From the NCBI RefSeq assembly GCF_024362345.1, contig NZ_CP101505.1, forward strand, positions 888,001-952,000: a stretch of 64,000 bases of DNA, read 5' to 3'. A program made the position numbers and the translations under genes. Source of the stretch: Polaribacter dokdonensis. Its GTDB lineage: Bacteria > Bacteroidota > Bacteroidia > Flavobacteriales > Flavobacteriaceae. Positions 1 through 8,427 of this stretch are shown here, piece after piece. Each line of letters starts with the position of its first letter. Positions within the stretch are counted from its first letter, which is position 1. The notes under the pieces were generated by a model. The model was given only the letters and a program-made list of their open reading frames with translations. It did not search any database and was not told where the DNA came from.

Positions 1-550
1 TTTTACTTGAGGCTGTTTTTACGAATGTAGCATTAATGGTATCATTCAGTTTTAATTGCAAACGATTTACGATGGTTTCAGATAAAAGTACGCCTTTAGT
101 TCTGGCTTTATCAAAATTTGGTAAAGTACCTTCAATTAAATACTCTTTAAAAAAAGTCCAGTCATAATCTGAGGAAACACCTTTAAACACAATACCTTCA
201 AAATCGGTATCAGTTCTTAAAATACCCACTTTATTCGCAAATACTTGCACATTCTTTATTCCTGAAATTCCTTTAAATTCTGGATAAAAATTTTGATTTT
301 TTAAAATGGGTGTTGTAGAAACATCAGAGTTATTATTGTCGTAATTTACAATTTGAATATGACCTTTAAAACCAGCCATTTTATCTCTAATTTTATACTG
401 TAAACCAGAGCCAGTAGCCACAGCAATAAGCATAATGATAATACCCAAAGCAATTGCAGTAATTGCAATTTTTATTATTGGAGATGATATGCTATTTTTA
501 TACTTTTTGCCAGCAATAATGCGTTTTGCAATAAATAACTCGTAATTCAA
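1..550 (-). CDS. FtsX/LolC-like ABC transporter permease, N-terminal part
   Basis: Only the N-terminal ~183 residues are present; the gene runs off the left edge. Read from a TTG at 548-550, the protein begins with a short cytoplasmic stretch (NYELFIAKRI), then one long hydrophobic segment at about residues 25-50, then a periplasmic domain. That is the layout of lipoprotein-releasing (LolC/E) and other MacB/FtsX-type permeases, which pair with an ATPase to extract lipoproteins from the inner membrane. The TTG start is inferred, because no ATG with a membrane segment behind it is in frame nearby. The start lies 4 bases from that of the divergent gene. LolC versus a generic FtsX permease cannot be settled without the C-terminal membrane segments. 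Confidence 0.72.
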   Translation of the reverse strand, partial: MNYELFIAKRIIAGKKYKNSISSPIIKIAITAIALGIIIMLIAVATGSGLQYKIRDKMAGFKGHIQIVNYDNNNSDVSTTPILKNQNFYPEFKGISGIKNVQVFANKVGILRTDTDFEGIVFKGVSSDYDWTFFKEYLIEGTLPNFDKARTKGVLLSETIVNRLQLKLNDTINATFVKTASSK

Positions 551-554
551 ATTA

Positions 555-1823
555 ATGACTCTTTTTAATCTTCGTAAAAGTACCTATTTATTTTTGTTTT
601 TGCTGATGAATTTTCAGCTCATTTCATGTGCTCAAAAATTAAAAGACAATAAAATTGCCAATAAAAAATCAGACAAAAAAGCGCCCGAAATTATAACTGC
701 AGCAAATAGAATTGAATTGTATTCTAGTTTATTGCAAAATAAAAACATAGCTATTGTAGCCAATCAAACATCAGTAATACAAAAGGTTCAAAGAGCTGAA
801 GTAGCTCCAAATGTAATGGGTTCTAAAAAAGTAACTCAACATTTAGTAGACTACCTTAATAATATAAAAAACATAAATGTTCAAAAGGTTTTTGCTCCTG
901 AACACGGTTTTAGAGGTAAAGCAGATGCTGCAGAATTGGTTAAAAATGGTAAGGATTCTAAAACAGGTTTGCCCATAATTTCTTTGTATGGTAAAAACAA
1001 AAAACCTACTGCAGAACAACTTAAAAATTTAGATATTGTTGTTTTCGATATTCAAGATGTGGGTGTACGTTTTTATACGTATATATCAACCTTACATTAT
1101 GTAATGGAAGCTTGTGCAGAAGCAGATATACCTGTACTAATTTTAGATAGGCCAAATCCTAATGCACATTATATTGATGGCCCAATTTTAGAAAAAGAAC
1201 ATGCAAGTTTTGTAGGTAAACATCCTGTGCCTGTTGTTTATGGAATGACTATAGGTGAATATGGACAAATGATAAATGGAGAAAAATGGTTAAAAAATGG
1301 AATTCAATGTGATTTAGAAGTTATTCCATTAAAAAACTACAATCATAACTCTGAGTACAGTTTAGCAATTAGACCATCTCCGAATTTACCAAATGATAAA
1401 TCTATAAACCTCTACCCTAGTTTAGGTTTTTTCGAAGGCACAACAATAAATGCTGGCAGAGGAACTGAATTTCAATTTCAAAGATATGGAGCTCCTTATT
1501 TTCCAAAAACTGATTTTAACTACACTCCTCAAGCAAATTTTGGTGCCAAGTATCCTAAACATAAAAACAAACTTTGTTATGGAGTAGATTTATCTGACAC
1601 AGAAAAATTATCAGCAATAAATTTAAAATGGTTGATAGATGCCTATCAAAAAACACCAAAAGAAGAAAAGTTTTTTGGCAGTACTTTTACAATTCACGCA
1701 GGTAATACAAAATTACAACAGCAAATAGAGAAAGGTTTATCAGCACAAGAAATTCGCGAAACTTGGCAAAAAGACCTAGAGAAATTCAAAGAAATTAGAA
1801 ACAAATACTTAATTTATAAGTAA
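555..1823 (+). CDS. DUF1343 lipoprotein, NamZ-like exo-beta-N-acetylmuramidase
   Basis: A 422-residue predicted lipoprotein: basic N-terminus, hydrophobic core, and lipobox LISC with the Cys near residue 25. The rest matches the DUF1343 family (SLYG, FDIQDVGVRFYTY, LDRPNPN, EGTTINAGRGTE). The characterised members are NamZ exo-beta-N-acetylmuramidases, which remove terminal MurNAc from peptidoglycan fragments, so a periplasmic wall-recycling role is likely. The next in-frame ATG at 606 would leave too short a signal peptide, so 555 is preferred. The gene is divergent from the permease gene with 4 bases between the starts, and its stop lies one base before the end of the convergent YkgJ-type gene. 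Family call is firm; the exact substrate is inferred. Confidence 0.82.
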   Translation: MTLFNLRKSTYLFLFLLMNFQLISCAQKLKDNKIANKKSDKKAPEIITAANRIELYSSLLQNKNIAIVANQTSVIQKVQRAEVAPNVMGSKKVTQHLVDYLNNIKNINVQKVFAPEHGFRGKADAAELVKNGKDSKTGLPIISLYGKNKKPTAEQLKNLDIVVFDIQDVGVRFYTYISTLHYVMEACAEADIPVLILDRPNPNAHYIDGPILEKEHASFVGKHPVPVVYGMTIGEYGQMINGEKWLKNGIQCDLEVIPLKNYNHNSEYSLAIRPSPNLPNDKSINLYPSLGFFEGTTINAGRGTEFQFQRYGAPYFPKTDFNYTPQANFGAKYPKHKNKLCYGVDLSDTEKLSAINLKWLIDAYQKTPKEEKFFGSTFTIHAGNTKLQQQIEKGLSAQEIRETWQKDLEKFKEIRNKYLIYK

Positions 1824-1824
1824 T

Positions 1825-2349
1825 TTACTTTCTTCTTTTCTTCTCATTATACTCATAAGGAATTACCTTTTTTAAATTCTCAACAATATTATAAGTTGCT
1901 GGGCAAACAAACGTATTTGCCACAGTTAAATCTGTAATCTGAATAAATTTTCTTCTGTCTGTGTGAGGATATTCAGAACATGCTTTTGGTCTAACATCAT
2001 AAATAAAACAAGTATTATCAGATTCATCTAAAAAAGTACAGGGTGATGTTTTTAAAACCATAAAATCATCAGCATCTCTTTCTAAAAATTGATTGATAAA
2101 ATCAGTAACCTTCATTTTTAGATGTTTAGAAATACGTTCAATATCTTTAACTGTAAAAATAGGGCTTGTAGTTTTACAGCAGTTTCCACAGTCTAAACAA
2201 TCTGTTTTGGCAAATTCTTTATCGTGTAAATCTTGCATCACATAGTCTAAATTCTTAGGTGTACGTTTCTTTAAATTTGCAAAATATTTTTTGTTTTCTT
2301 TAAGCGCATCTTGTGCTAATTTCGGCAATTGTTCTAGTCGTTTTTGCAT
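1825..2349 (-). CDS. YkgJ-type CxxCxxCC cluster protein
   Basis: A 174-residue soluble protein. C51, C54, C57 and C58 form the CxxCxxCC signature, and further cysteines follow (SPCTFL, NTCFIY, KACSEYP, FVCPAT), as in the YkgJ/zinc-or-iron-chelating family (PF03692). The family is thought to bind a metal or Fe-S cluster; its biochemical role is unknown. The gene lies alone between two plus-strand genes and has a basic N- and C-terminus. No signal peptide is visible, so it should be cytoplasmic. Confidence 0.8.
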   Translation of the reverse strand: MQKRLEQLPKLAQDALKENKKYFANLKKRTPKNLDYVMQDLHDKEFAKTDCLDCGNCCKTTSPIFTVKDIERISKHLKMKVTDFINQFLERDADDFMVLKTSPCTFLDESDNTCFIYDVRPKACSEYPHTDRRKFIQITDLTVANTFVCPATYNIVENLKKVIPYEYNEKKRRK

Positions 2350-2425
2350 TTGCGAAAATTACAATAATTCCCTTTAAAAATATGCTTATTTTGTGTATTT
2401 TCGCGTCTTAATTTTTTAGGGGTTT

Positions 2426-4201
2426 ATGAATATTCAGCACATAATAGAAAGCAGCGTAAAAAAAGGTTTTTCAACCTTATATGATACAGCAATTCCGTCT
2501 GTAGAATTCCAAGCAACTCGCAAAGAGTTTGATGGCGATATTACTGTAGTTGTTTTTCCAATGTTACGTTTTAAGAAAGGTAATCCTGTTCAAATAGGAG
2601 AAGATTTAGGAAAGTACCTAGTAGAGAATGTTACAGAAATTACCAATTATAATGTAGTAAAAGGTTTCTTAAACTTAGTAATTGCAGATGCTTTTTATTT
2701 AGATTTTTTCAACTCCATTTATAATGAAGCAAATTTTGGAACTGTTACTCCAAAAGATGATGAAAAAGCAATTATGGTAGAGTATTCATCTCCTAACACC
2801 AACAAACCTTTACACTTAGGTCATGTTCGTAATAATTTATTAGGATTTTCAGTATCTGAAATTATAAAAGCGGCTGGTAAAAAAGTGTATAAAACTCAAA
2901 TTATAAATGATAGAGGAATCCATATCTGTAAGTCTATGTTGGCTTGGCAAAAATTTGGAGAAGGTGAAACACCTGAATCTACAGGTTTAAAAGGTGATAA
3001 GTTAGTTGGTAATTATTATGTAAAATTTGACCAAGAATATAAGAAAGAAACTGCACAACTAATAGAGGAAGGTAAAACTGAAGAGGAAGCAAAAAAAGAA
3101 GCTCCTCTATTAGTAGAAGCTCAAGAAATGCTTAGAAAATGGGAAGCAGGAGATGATGCTGTAGTTTCACTTTGGAAAGAGATGAATGGTTGGGTTTACG
3201 CTGGTTTTGATACTACCTACAAAAATATGGGTGTAGATTTTGATACACTTTATTACGAAAGTGATACTTATTTATTAGGTAAAGATGTTGTTGCGCAAGG
3301 TCTAGAAAAAGGAGTGTTTTTTAAAAAAGAAGATGGTTCTGTTTGGTGTGATTTAACTAATGAAGGTTTAGACGAAAAAATTGTTTTACGTTCAGATGGT
3401 ACAGCAGTTTACATGACACAAGATATTGGTACAGCTATACAAAGAGTAAAAGATTTTCCTGATGTTGGTGGTATGGTTTATACTGTTGGTAATGAGCAAG
3501 ATTATCATTTTCAGGTTTTATTTTTGATCTTAAAAAAACTAGGTTTTGATTGGGCAAAACAATTGCACCATTTAAGTTATGGAATGGTAGATTTACCTTC
3601 TGGTAAAATGAAATCTAGAGAAGGTACAGTCGTAGATGCAGATGATTTAATGGTTGAAATGACTACTACTGCTAAAGAAATATCTGAAGAATTGGGCAAA
3701 TTAGATGGTTATTCTGAAGATGAAAAAAATGAATTGTACAAAACAATTGGTTTAGGAGCGTTAAAATATTTTGTTTTAAAAGTAGATCCTAAAAAAAGGA
3801 TTTTATTCGACCCAAAATCTTCAGTAGATTTTCAAGGAAATACTGGGCCTTTTATTCAATATACTTATGCCAGAATACAGTCTATCATAAGAAAATCTTC
3901 ATTTGATTATTCTAACTCTGTAACTATAGATTTACATGAAAAGGAAAAAGAATTGCTTAAACAATTGGCATTGTTTCCAGAAACTATTCAGCAAGCAGCA
4001 ACAAATTATTCACCTGCTGTAGTTGCAAATTACACATATGATTTGGTTAAGGAATTCAATTCATTTTATCAAAATGTATCAATTTTAGGAGAAGAAAATC
4101 AAGATAAAAAAATATTTAGAGTACAATTATCTAAAAAAGTAGCAGATACTATAAAAATAGCCTTTTCTTTATTAGGTATTCAAGTGCCAGAAAGAATGTA
4201 A
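2426..4201 (+). CDS. argS: Arginine--tRNA ligase
   Basis: Class I aminoacyl-tRNA synthetase that charges tRNA-Arg. At 591 residues it has the usual length. The HIGH motif appears as HLGH (around residue 130) after SSPNTNKPLH, the KMSKS-equivalent as KMKSREGT (around 395), and the N-terminal Arg-tRNA synthetase domain and C-terminal DALR anticodon-binding domain (from about 470, ending QVPERM) are complete. It starts at an ATG after GGGGTTT and stands alone, followed by the separately promoted lpdA gene. Nothing unusual is seen. Confidence 0.97.
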   Translation: MNIQHIIESSVKKGFSTLYDTAIPSVEFQATRKEFDGDITVVVFPMLRFKKGNPVQIGEDLGKYLVENVTEITNYNVVKGFLNLVIADAFYLDFFNSIYNEANFGTVTPKDDEKAIMVEYSSPNTNKPLHLGHVRNNLLGFSVSEIIKAAGKKVYKTQIINDRGIHICKSMLAWQKFGEGETPESTGLKGDKLVGNYYVKFDQEYKKETAQLIEEGKTEEEAKKEAPLLVEAQEMLRKWEAGDDAVVSLWKEMNGWVYAGFDTTYKNMGVDFDTLYYESDTYLLGKDVVAQGLEKGVFFKKEDGSVWCDLTNEGLDEKIVLRSDGTAVYMTQDIGTAIQRVKDFPDVGGMVYTVGNEQDYHFQVLFLILKKLGFDWAKQLHHLSYGMVDLPSGKMKSREGTVVDADDLMVEMTTTAKEISEELGKLDGYSEDEKNELYKTIGLGALKYFVLKVDPKKRILFDPKSSVDFQGNTGPFIQYTYARIQSIIRKSSFDYSNSVTIDLHEKEKELLKQLALFPETIQQAATNYSPAVVANYTYDLVKEFNSFYQNVSILGEENQDKKIFRVQLSKKVADTIKIAFSLLGIQVPERM

Positions 4202-4242
4202 ACAATAAAGAGTTTAAACTTTTTATTTTAACAATCATTGTT

Positions 4243-4250
4243 TAAATTTG
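4243..4250 (+). promoter_or_regulatory. Candidate -7 element of lpdA promoter
   Basis: TAAATTTG matches the Bacteroidota -7 consensus TAnnTTTG, 36 bases upstream of the lpdA start. No clear -33 TTG is found at the usual spacing, so this is a partial promoter match only. Confidence 0.35.
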
Positions 4251-4286
4251 CTTTTGGCAAAATCATCAATTAGAAAAAAATAAATC

Positions 4287-5675
4287 ATGAAATACGATAT
4301 TATAATTATTGGAAGTGGACCTGGAGGATATGTAACAGGAATTAGAGCTTCTCAATTAGGCTTTAAAGTTGCAATTGTAGAGAAAGAATCTTTAGGAGGA
4401 ATCTGTCTTAACTGGGGTTGTATACCAACGAAAGCATTATTAAAATCGGCTCAGGTTTATGATTATTTAAAGCATGTAGATCAATATGGTCTTAAAGCAG
4501 AAGCTATAGACAAAGATTTTGATGCGGTAATTAAACGTAGTAGAGGTGTTGCAGATGGAATGAGCAAAGGTGTTCAATTCTTAATGAAGAAAAACAAAAT
4601 TGATGTAATTAACGGTTTTGGTAAAATTAAAACTGGTAAAAAAGTAGATGTAACTGCAGAAGATGGTACTGTAACAGAATACTCTGCAGATAATATTATT
4701 ATTGCAACTGGAGCACGCTCTAGAGAGTTGCCAAACTTACCTCAAGATGGAGAAAAAGTAATTGGTTACAGAAAAGCAATGACATTGCCTAAACAACCAA
4801 AATCTATGATTGTTGTAGGTTCTGGAGCAATTGGTGTAGAATTTGCTCATTTTTACAATACAATGGGTACAGAAGTAACTATTGTCGAATATATGCCAAA
4901 TTTAGTACCTGTAGAAGACATAGATATTTCTAAGCAATTTGAACGTTCTGTAAAAAAATCAGGAATTAAAGTAATGACAAACTCATCTGTAGAATCTGTA
5001 GATACTTCAGGCGAAGGCGTTATTGCAACTGTAAAAACAAAAAAAGGAGAACAAAAATTAGAAGCGGATATTTTATTATCAGCAGTTGGTATCAAATCTA
5101 ATATCGAAAATATCGGTTTAGAAGATGTGGGTATCATTGTAGATAGAGATAAAATTTTAGTAAATGATTACTACCAAACTAACATACCTGGTTATTATGC
5201 TATTGGAGATGTTGTACCTGGACAAGCATTAGCACACGTTGCTTCTGCTGAAGGTATTACTTGTGTAGAAAAACTAGCTGGTTTACATACAGAACCTATA
5301 GATTATGGTAATGTTCCTGGGTGTACTTATGCAACTCCAGAAATAGCTTCAGTTGGTTTAACAGAAGCCAAAGCAAAAGAAGCTGGTTACGATTTAAAAG
5401 TTGGTAAATTCCCTTTCTCTGCATCAGGTAAAGCAAAAGCAGCTGGTACTCCAGATGGTTTTGTAAAAGTAATTTTTGATGCTAAGTATGGAGAGTGGTT
5501 AGGATGTCATATGATTGGTGCTGGAGTTACAGATATGATTGCTGAAGCAGTGCTTGGTCGTAAGCTAGAAACTACTGGTCATGAAGTATTAAAAACCATA
5601 CATCCTCACCCAACAATGAGTGAAGCAGTAATGGAAGCTGTGGCTGATGCTTATGATGAGGTAATTCACCTATAA
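4287..5675 (+). CDS. lpdA: Dihydrolipoyl dehydrogenase (E3)
   Basis: Flavoprotein that reoxidises dihydrolipoamide in 2-oxoacid dehydrogenase and glycine-cleavage complexes. In 462 residues it shows the FAD GxGxxG (GSGPGG, residues 9-14), the redox disulfide C40-x4-C45 (CLNWGC), a second GxGxxG for NAD (VGSGAIG), the GDV motif of the FAD domain, and the C-terminal His-Pro active-site motif (HPHPTMSE). The length is standard. It is not clustered with E1/E2 genes; an E2 gene lies 55 kb away on the other strand. It may be the shared E3 of the cell. Confidence 0.96.
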   Translation: MKYDIIIIGSGPGGYVTGIRASQLGFKVAIVEKESLGGICLNWGCIPTKALLKSAQVYDYLKHVDQYGLKAEAIDKDFDAVIKRSRGVADGMSKGVQFLMKKNKIDVINGFGKIKTGKKVDVTAEDGTVTEYSADNIIIATGARSRELPNLPQDGEKVIGYRKAMTLPKQPKSMIVVGSGAIGVEFAHFYNTMGTEVTIVEYMPNLVPVEDIDISKQFERSVKKSGIKVMTNSSVESVDTSGEGVIATVKTKKGEQKLEADILLSAVGIKSNIENIGLEDVGIIVDRDKILVNDYYQTNIPGYYAIGDVVPGQALAHVASAEGITCVEKLAGLHTEPIDYGNVPGCTYATPEIASVGLTEAKAKEAGYDLKVGKFPFSASGKAKAAGTPDGFVKVIFDAKYGEWLGCHMIGAGVTDMIAEAVLGRKLETTGHEVLKTIHPHPTMSEAVMEAVADAYDEVIHL

Positions 5676-5723
5676 AATATGACAGTTCAAAGAAAAACAT
5701 CATATAAGAAGTAGCTTTTGTAG

Positions 5724-5731
5724 TATTTTTG
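5724..5731 (+). promoter_or_regulatory. Candidate -7 element upstream of the HEAT/GT2/YaiO run
   Basis: TATTTTTG fits TAnnTTTG, 52 bases before the first gene of the exopolysaccharide-like run. No matching -33 TTG is seen at 19-21 bases, so support is weak. Confidence 0.28.
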
Positions 5732-5783
5732 GAGAAGTAAATCCCCCACAAAAACGATTAAATTAAATTTAGAAAATCAATAA

Positions 5784-6911
5784 ATGGGATTCGTTGAGTG
5801 GTTTCTTTCTTTTGTCTATAAGATAAAGACCTTCCCCCTAATAATACAGATAACAATTGTACTGACAATTGTATTCATAATTGCAACTATTGCACTTATG
5901 ATTACTATTGGTACAATTAGAAGAAGGCATAACAGATTACAGAAAACATTAAAAAATAGTGTTCCTGAAATCGTTAAGTTATTCTCAGAAATTTTATTTA
6001 CCGAAAAAGATTTTACAGAGCAAGAAATTTTTTCTGATTTTGAAGAAGTGGTAGATGAAGTAAACCGAGAATCTTTAGATATAGCTGTAGATGTTTTGGT
6101 CGAGTTTAAAAACGATCATAGAGAATCTGAAAAATATCCTTTAATTATTAGTGCATTAGGTATTGTAGAACACTTGGAGCGAAAATTCGATTCACGTTCT
6201 AACAAAGAAAAAATTGATGCCTTTCAAGAAGCTTTTGTTTTAGATTTAAATAAATTTGATTCAAAGGTTTTACGTTATGCCTACAGTAAAAACAAAGTAA
6301 TTAGAAAAGAAGCTAGAAACTCATACCTAGCTTTAAGTTCCAATGATCCATACCGATTTTTTGACGAATTTGATAGAGATCTTAGTAAGTGGGATGAAAT
6401 TGAACTAATGCAATACCTTAAACTTCAAAAAGAAAGAGGTAACTTAGAGGGTCTAGGAAAATGGATTAACTATTCTAAAAATGATTCTTTAGTTGTTTTT
6501 CTAATTAAAATGGTAGGTTACTTTAATCAAAAAGGTATTGACGAAATTTTATTAGAAAAGTTAGAAGACGAAAATGCATTGGTGAGAGCTGAAGCAATTT
6601 TAACATTAGGAGAATTACACATTTCTGAAACCGAACAAGATTTAATTGACAGATACTATACTGAGCCAGAAATTTGTCAGGTGGCCATTGTAAAAACAAT
6701 TAGAAAGTTCAATAGTGGTAAATCTTTAATGTTTTTAAATGAAATTTTTAAAGAATCTAACAATACAGATACCAAAAAAATTATTGCTGAGGCAATACTA
6801 AATTATAGTTACGAAGGTAAAATTGCCTTTCAAAATCTAAAGAGTACACTAAAAGGTTTCGAACTTACCATTCTGAAACATGTAGAAACTCCTTTAATTA
6901 AATATAAATAG
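5784..6911 (+). CDS. Membrane-anchored HEAT-repeat protein
   Basis: A 375-residue protein with one N-terminal transmembrane helix (about residues 18-44) followed by a basic stop-transfer stretch (RRRHNR) and a long, soluble, all-helical domain. The C-terminal half contains HEAT-like units, clearest at about 255-285 (ENALVRAEAILTLGEL) with further pairs beside it. The topology predicts a cytoplasmic scaffold tethered to the inner membrane. Its stop codon directly abuts the ATG of the glycosyltransferase gene, so the two are probably translationally coupled and work together. HEAT domains bind proteins; I infer, but cannot show, that it positions or regulates the synthase. No catalytic motif is visible. 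Confidence 0.72.
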   Translation: MGFVEWFLSFVYKIKTFPLIIQITIVLTIVFIIATIALMITIGTIRRRHNRLQKTLKNSVPEIVKLFSEILFTEKDFTEQEIFSDFEEVVDEVNRESLDIAVDVLVEFKNDHRESEKYPLIISALGIVEHLERKFDSRSNKEKIDAFQEAFVLDLNKFDSKVLRYAYSKNKVIRKEARNSYLALSSNDPYRFFDEFDRDLSKWDEIELMQYLKLQKERGNLEGLGKWINYSKNDSLVVFLIKMVGYFNQKGIDEILLEKLEDENALVRAEAILTLGELHISETEQDLIDRYYTEPEICQVAIVKTIRKFNSGKSLMFLNEIFKESNNTDTKKIIAEAILNYSYEGKIAFQNLKSTLKGFELTILKHVETPLIKYK

Positions 6912-8408
6912 ATGTTTGAAATTTTTGTAAAAATTTACGAGTATTTTATATTTTTCTATGCTACAGCTTTGATCTTAAGCTATATAGTATTAGCCATCTT
7001 TTCATTTATTGCCATCAATAGATATAAAAGTTATAATACAGATATAGATGATGAAGAATTATTAAGCTCTCACTTAGCTCCAGGAATTTCAGTAATTGCA
7101 CCTGCTTACAATGAGGAGAAAACAATTATTGTAAATGTAAAATCATTATTAACATTAAACTACCCTTTATTTGAGGTAATTATTGTTAATGATGGTAGTA
7201 AAGACAAAACACTAGACCTTTTAATTGAGGAATTCGATTTGGTAGAAGCACCTTTTGCTTACACAGAAAAGATTAAAACAAAACCTTACAAAAGAACGTT
7301 TAAATCTACAAACCCTAAGTATGACATTCTTACAATTGTAGATAAAGAAAATGGAGGTACAAAAGCTGATGCCTTTAATGCAGGTTTAAATGCTTCTGTT
7401 TTTCCATATTACTTAAACACAGATGTAGATTGTATTTTAGCAAGAAACACACTAACTAAAATGATTAAACCCATTTTAAATGCGAAAGTTAGGGTAATTG
7501 CTGTTGGGGCAACACTTAGAATGTCTAACAACTGTGAAATTGAAGAAGGAGTAATTACTAGAGTAAGACCACCAAAGGCCTTAATTCCACGTTTTCAAGA
7601 ACTAGAATATATACGTTCTTATTTACTAGGAAAAATGGGTTGGGAGTTAATTAACTCTGTACCAAATGTTTCAGGAGGTCTAGGAATGTTTGATAAAGAA
7701 ATTGCTATTAAAGCAGGTGGTTATGGGGCTGATTCTCATGCAGAGGACATGGATATGATGACACGTATGGCTGCTCATATGATGAATAACAGGCTTGATT
7801 ACAAAATCGGATATATACCTCTTTCTTGTTGTTGGACAGAAGGACCACCAAACTTACAGATTCTAGGAAGACAAAGAACAAGATGGGCCAGTGGATTATT
7901 TCAAATGTTTAGTGAACACAGAAAAATTCTATTTAATCCAGGATATAAAAGATTAGGAATGGTAACCTTTCCTTACATTTTTATATTTGAGTTTTTAGCT
8001 CCTATTATTGAAGCCTTTGGAATTTTATTCTCTATTTTCTTATTATTTTATGGTTATGTAAACTGGACGTTTGCACCTTTAATACTTTTATATTCATACA
8101 CGTTTGCCTTAATGATTTCATCAATTGTAATTATTTGGGATCAAATGACGTTTAAATATTACAACACAACAAGAGAAGTACTTACGCTGTTTTTAACAGC
8201 CTTTATAGAACCCATAATCTATCACCCATTAATTATGTTTTTCTCATTAAAAGGATATTTCAGTTTCATTACATCTCAAGAACTTGCTTGGGGAACAATG
8301 ACAAGAAAAGGGTTTGATAATGATGATAAGAACAAAAAATCAGGTGGTGATACAAAGAATTCAGGAGACAATAGTTCATCTAACGATTTTGAACCAATAA
8401 AAACATAA
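6912..8408 (+). CDS. Processive GT2 glycosyltransferase (PgaC/HasA-like polysaccharide synthase)
   Basis: A 498-residue membrane glycosyltransferase. An N-terminal helix (10-36) precedes a GT-A domain with APAYNEE (63-69), VNDGSKD (92-98), the metal-binding NTDVD (169-173), HAEDMD (276-281) and QRTRW (321-325), that is the D, DxD, ED, QxxRW set of processive synthases such as BcsA, HasA and PgaC. Several helices follow from about 350 to 465. The tail is hydrophilic and rich in Ser, Asn and Asp. It likely polymerises a beta-linked polysaccharide from a nucleotide sugar and pushes it across the inner membrane. It abuts the HEAT gene and lies 19 bases before the YaiO-type exporter gene. No PilZ domain is present. 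The sugar used is unknown. Confidence 0.86.
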   Translation: MFEIFVKIYEYFIFFYATALILSYIVLAIFSFIAINRYKSYNTDIDDEELLSSHLAPGISVIAPAYNEEKTIIVNVKSLLTLNYPLFEVIIVNDGSKDKTLDLLIEEFDLVEAPFAYTEKIKTKPYKRTFKSTNPKYDILTIVDKENGGTKADAFNAGLNASVFPYYLNTDVDCILARNTLTKMIKPILNAKVRVIAVGATLRMSNNCEIEEGVITRVRPPKALIPRFQELEYIRSYLLGKMGWELINSVPNVSGGLGMFDKEIAIKAGGYGADSHAEDMDMMTRMAAHMMNNRLDYKIGYIPLSCCWTEGPPNLQILGRQRTRWASGLFQMFSEHRKILFNPGYKRLGMVTFPYIFIFEFLAPIIEAFGILFSIFLLFYGYVNWTFAPLILLYSYTFALMISSIVIIWDQMTFKYYNTTREVLTLFLTAFIEPIIYHPLIMFFSLKGYFSFITSQELAWGTMTRKGFDNDDKNKKSGGDTKNSGDNSSSNDFEPIKT

Positions 8409-8427
8409 GTCACATAGTTTATTAAGT

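Noticed and set aside
4853..5137. Long open frame antisense to lpdA
   Set aside because: Shadow of a clear, motif-complete lpdA reading frame; no start context or family match.
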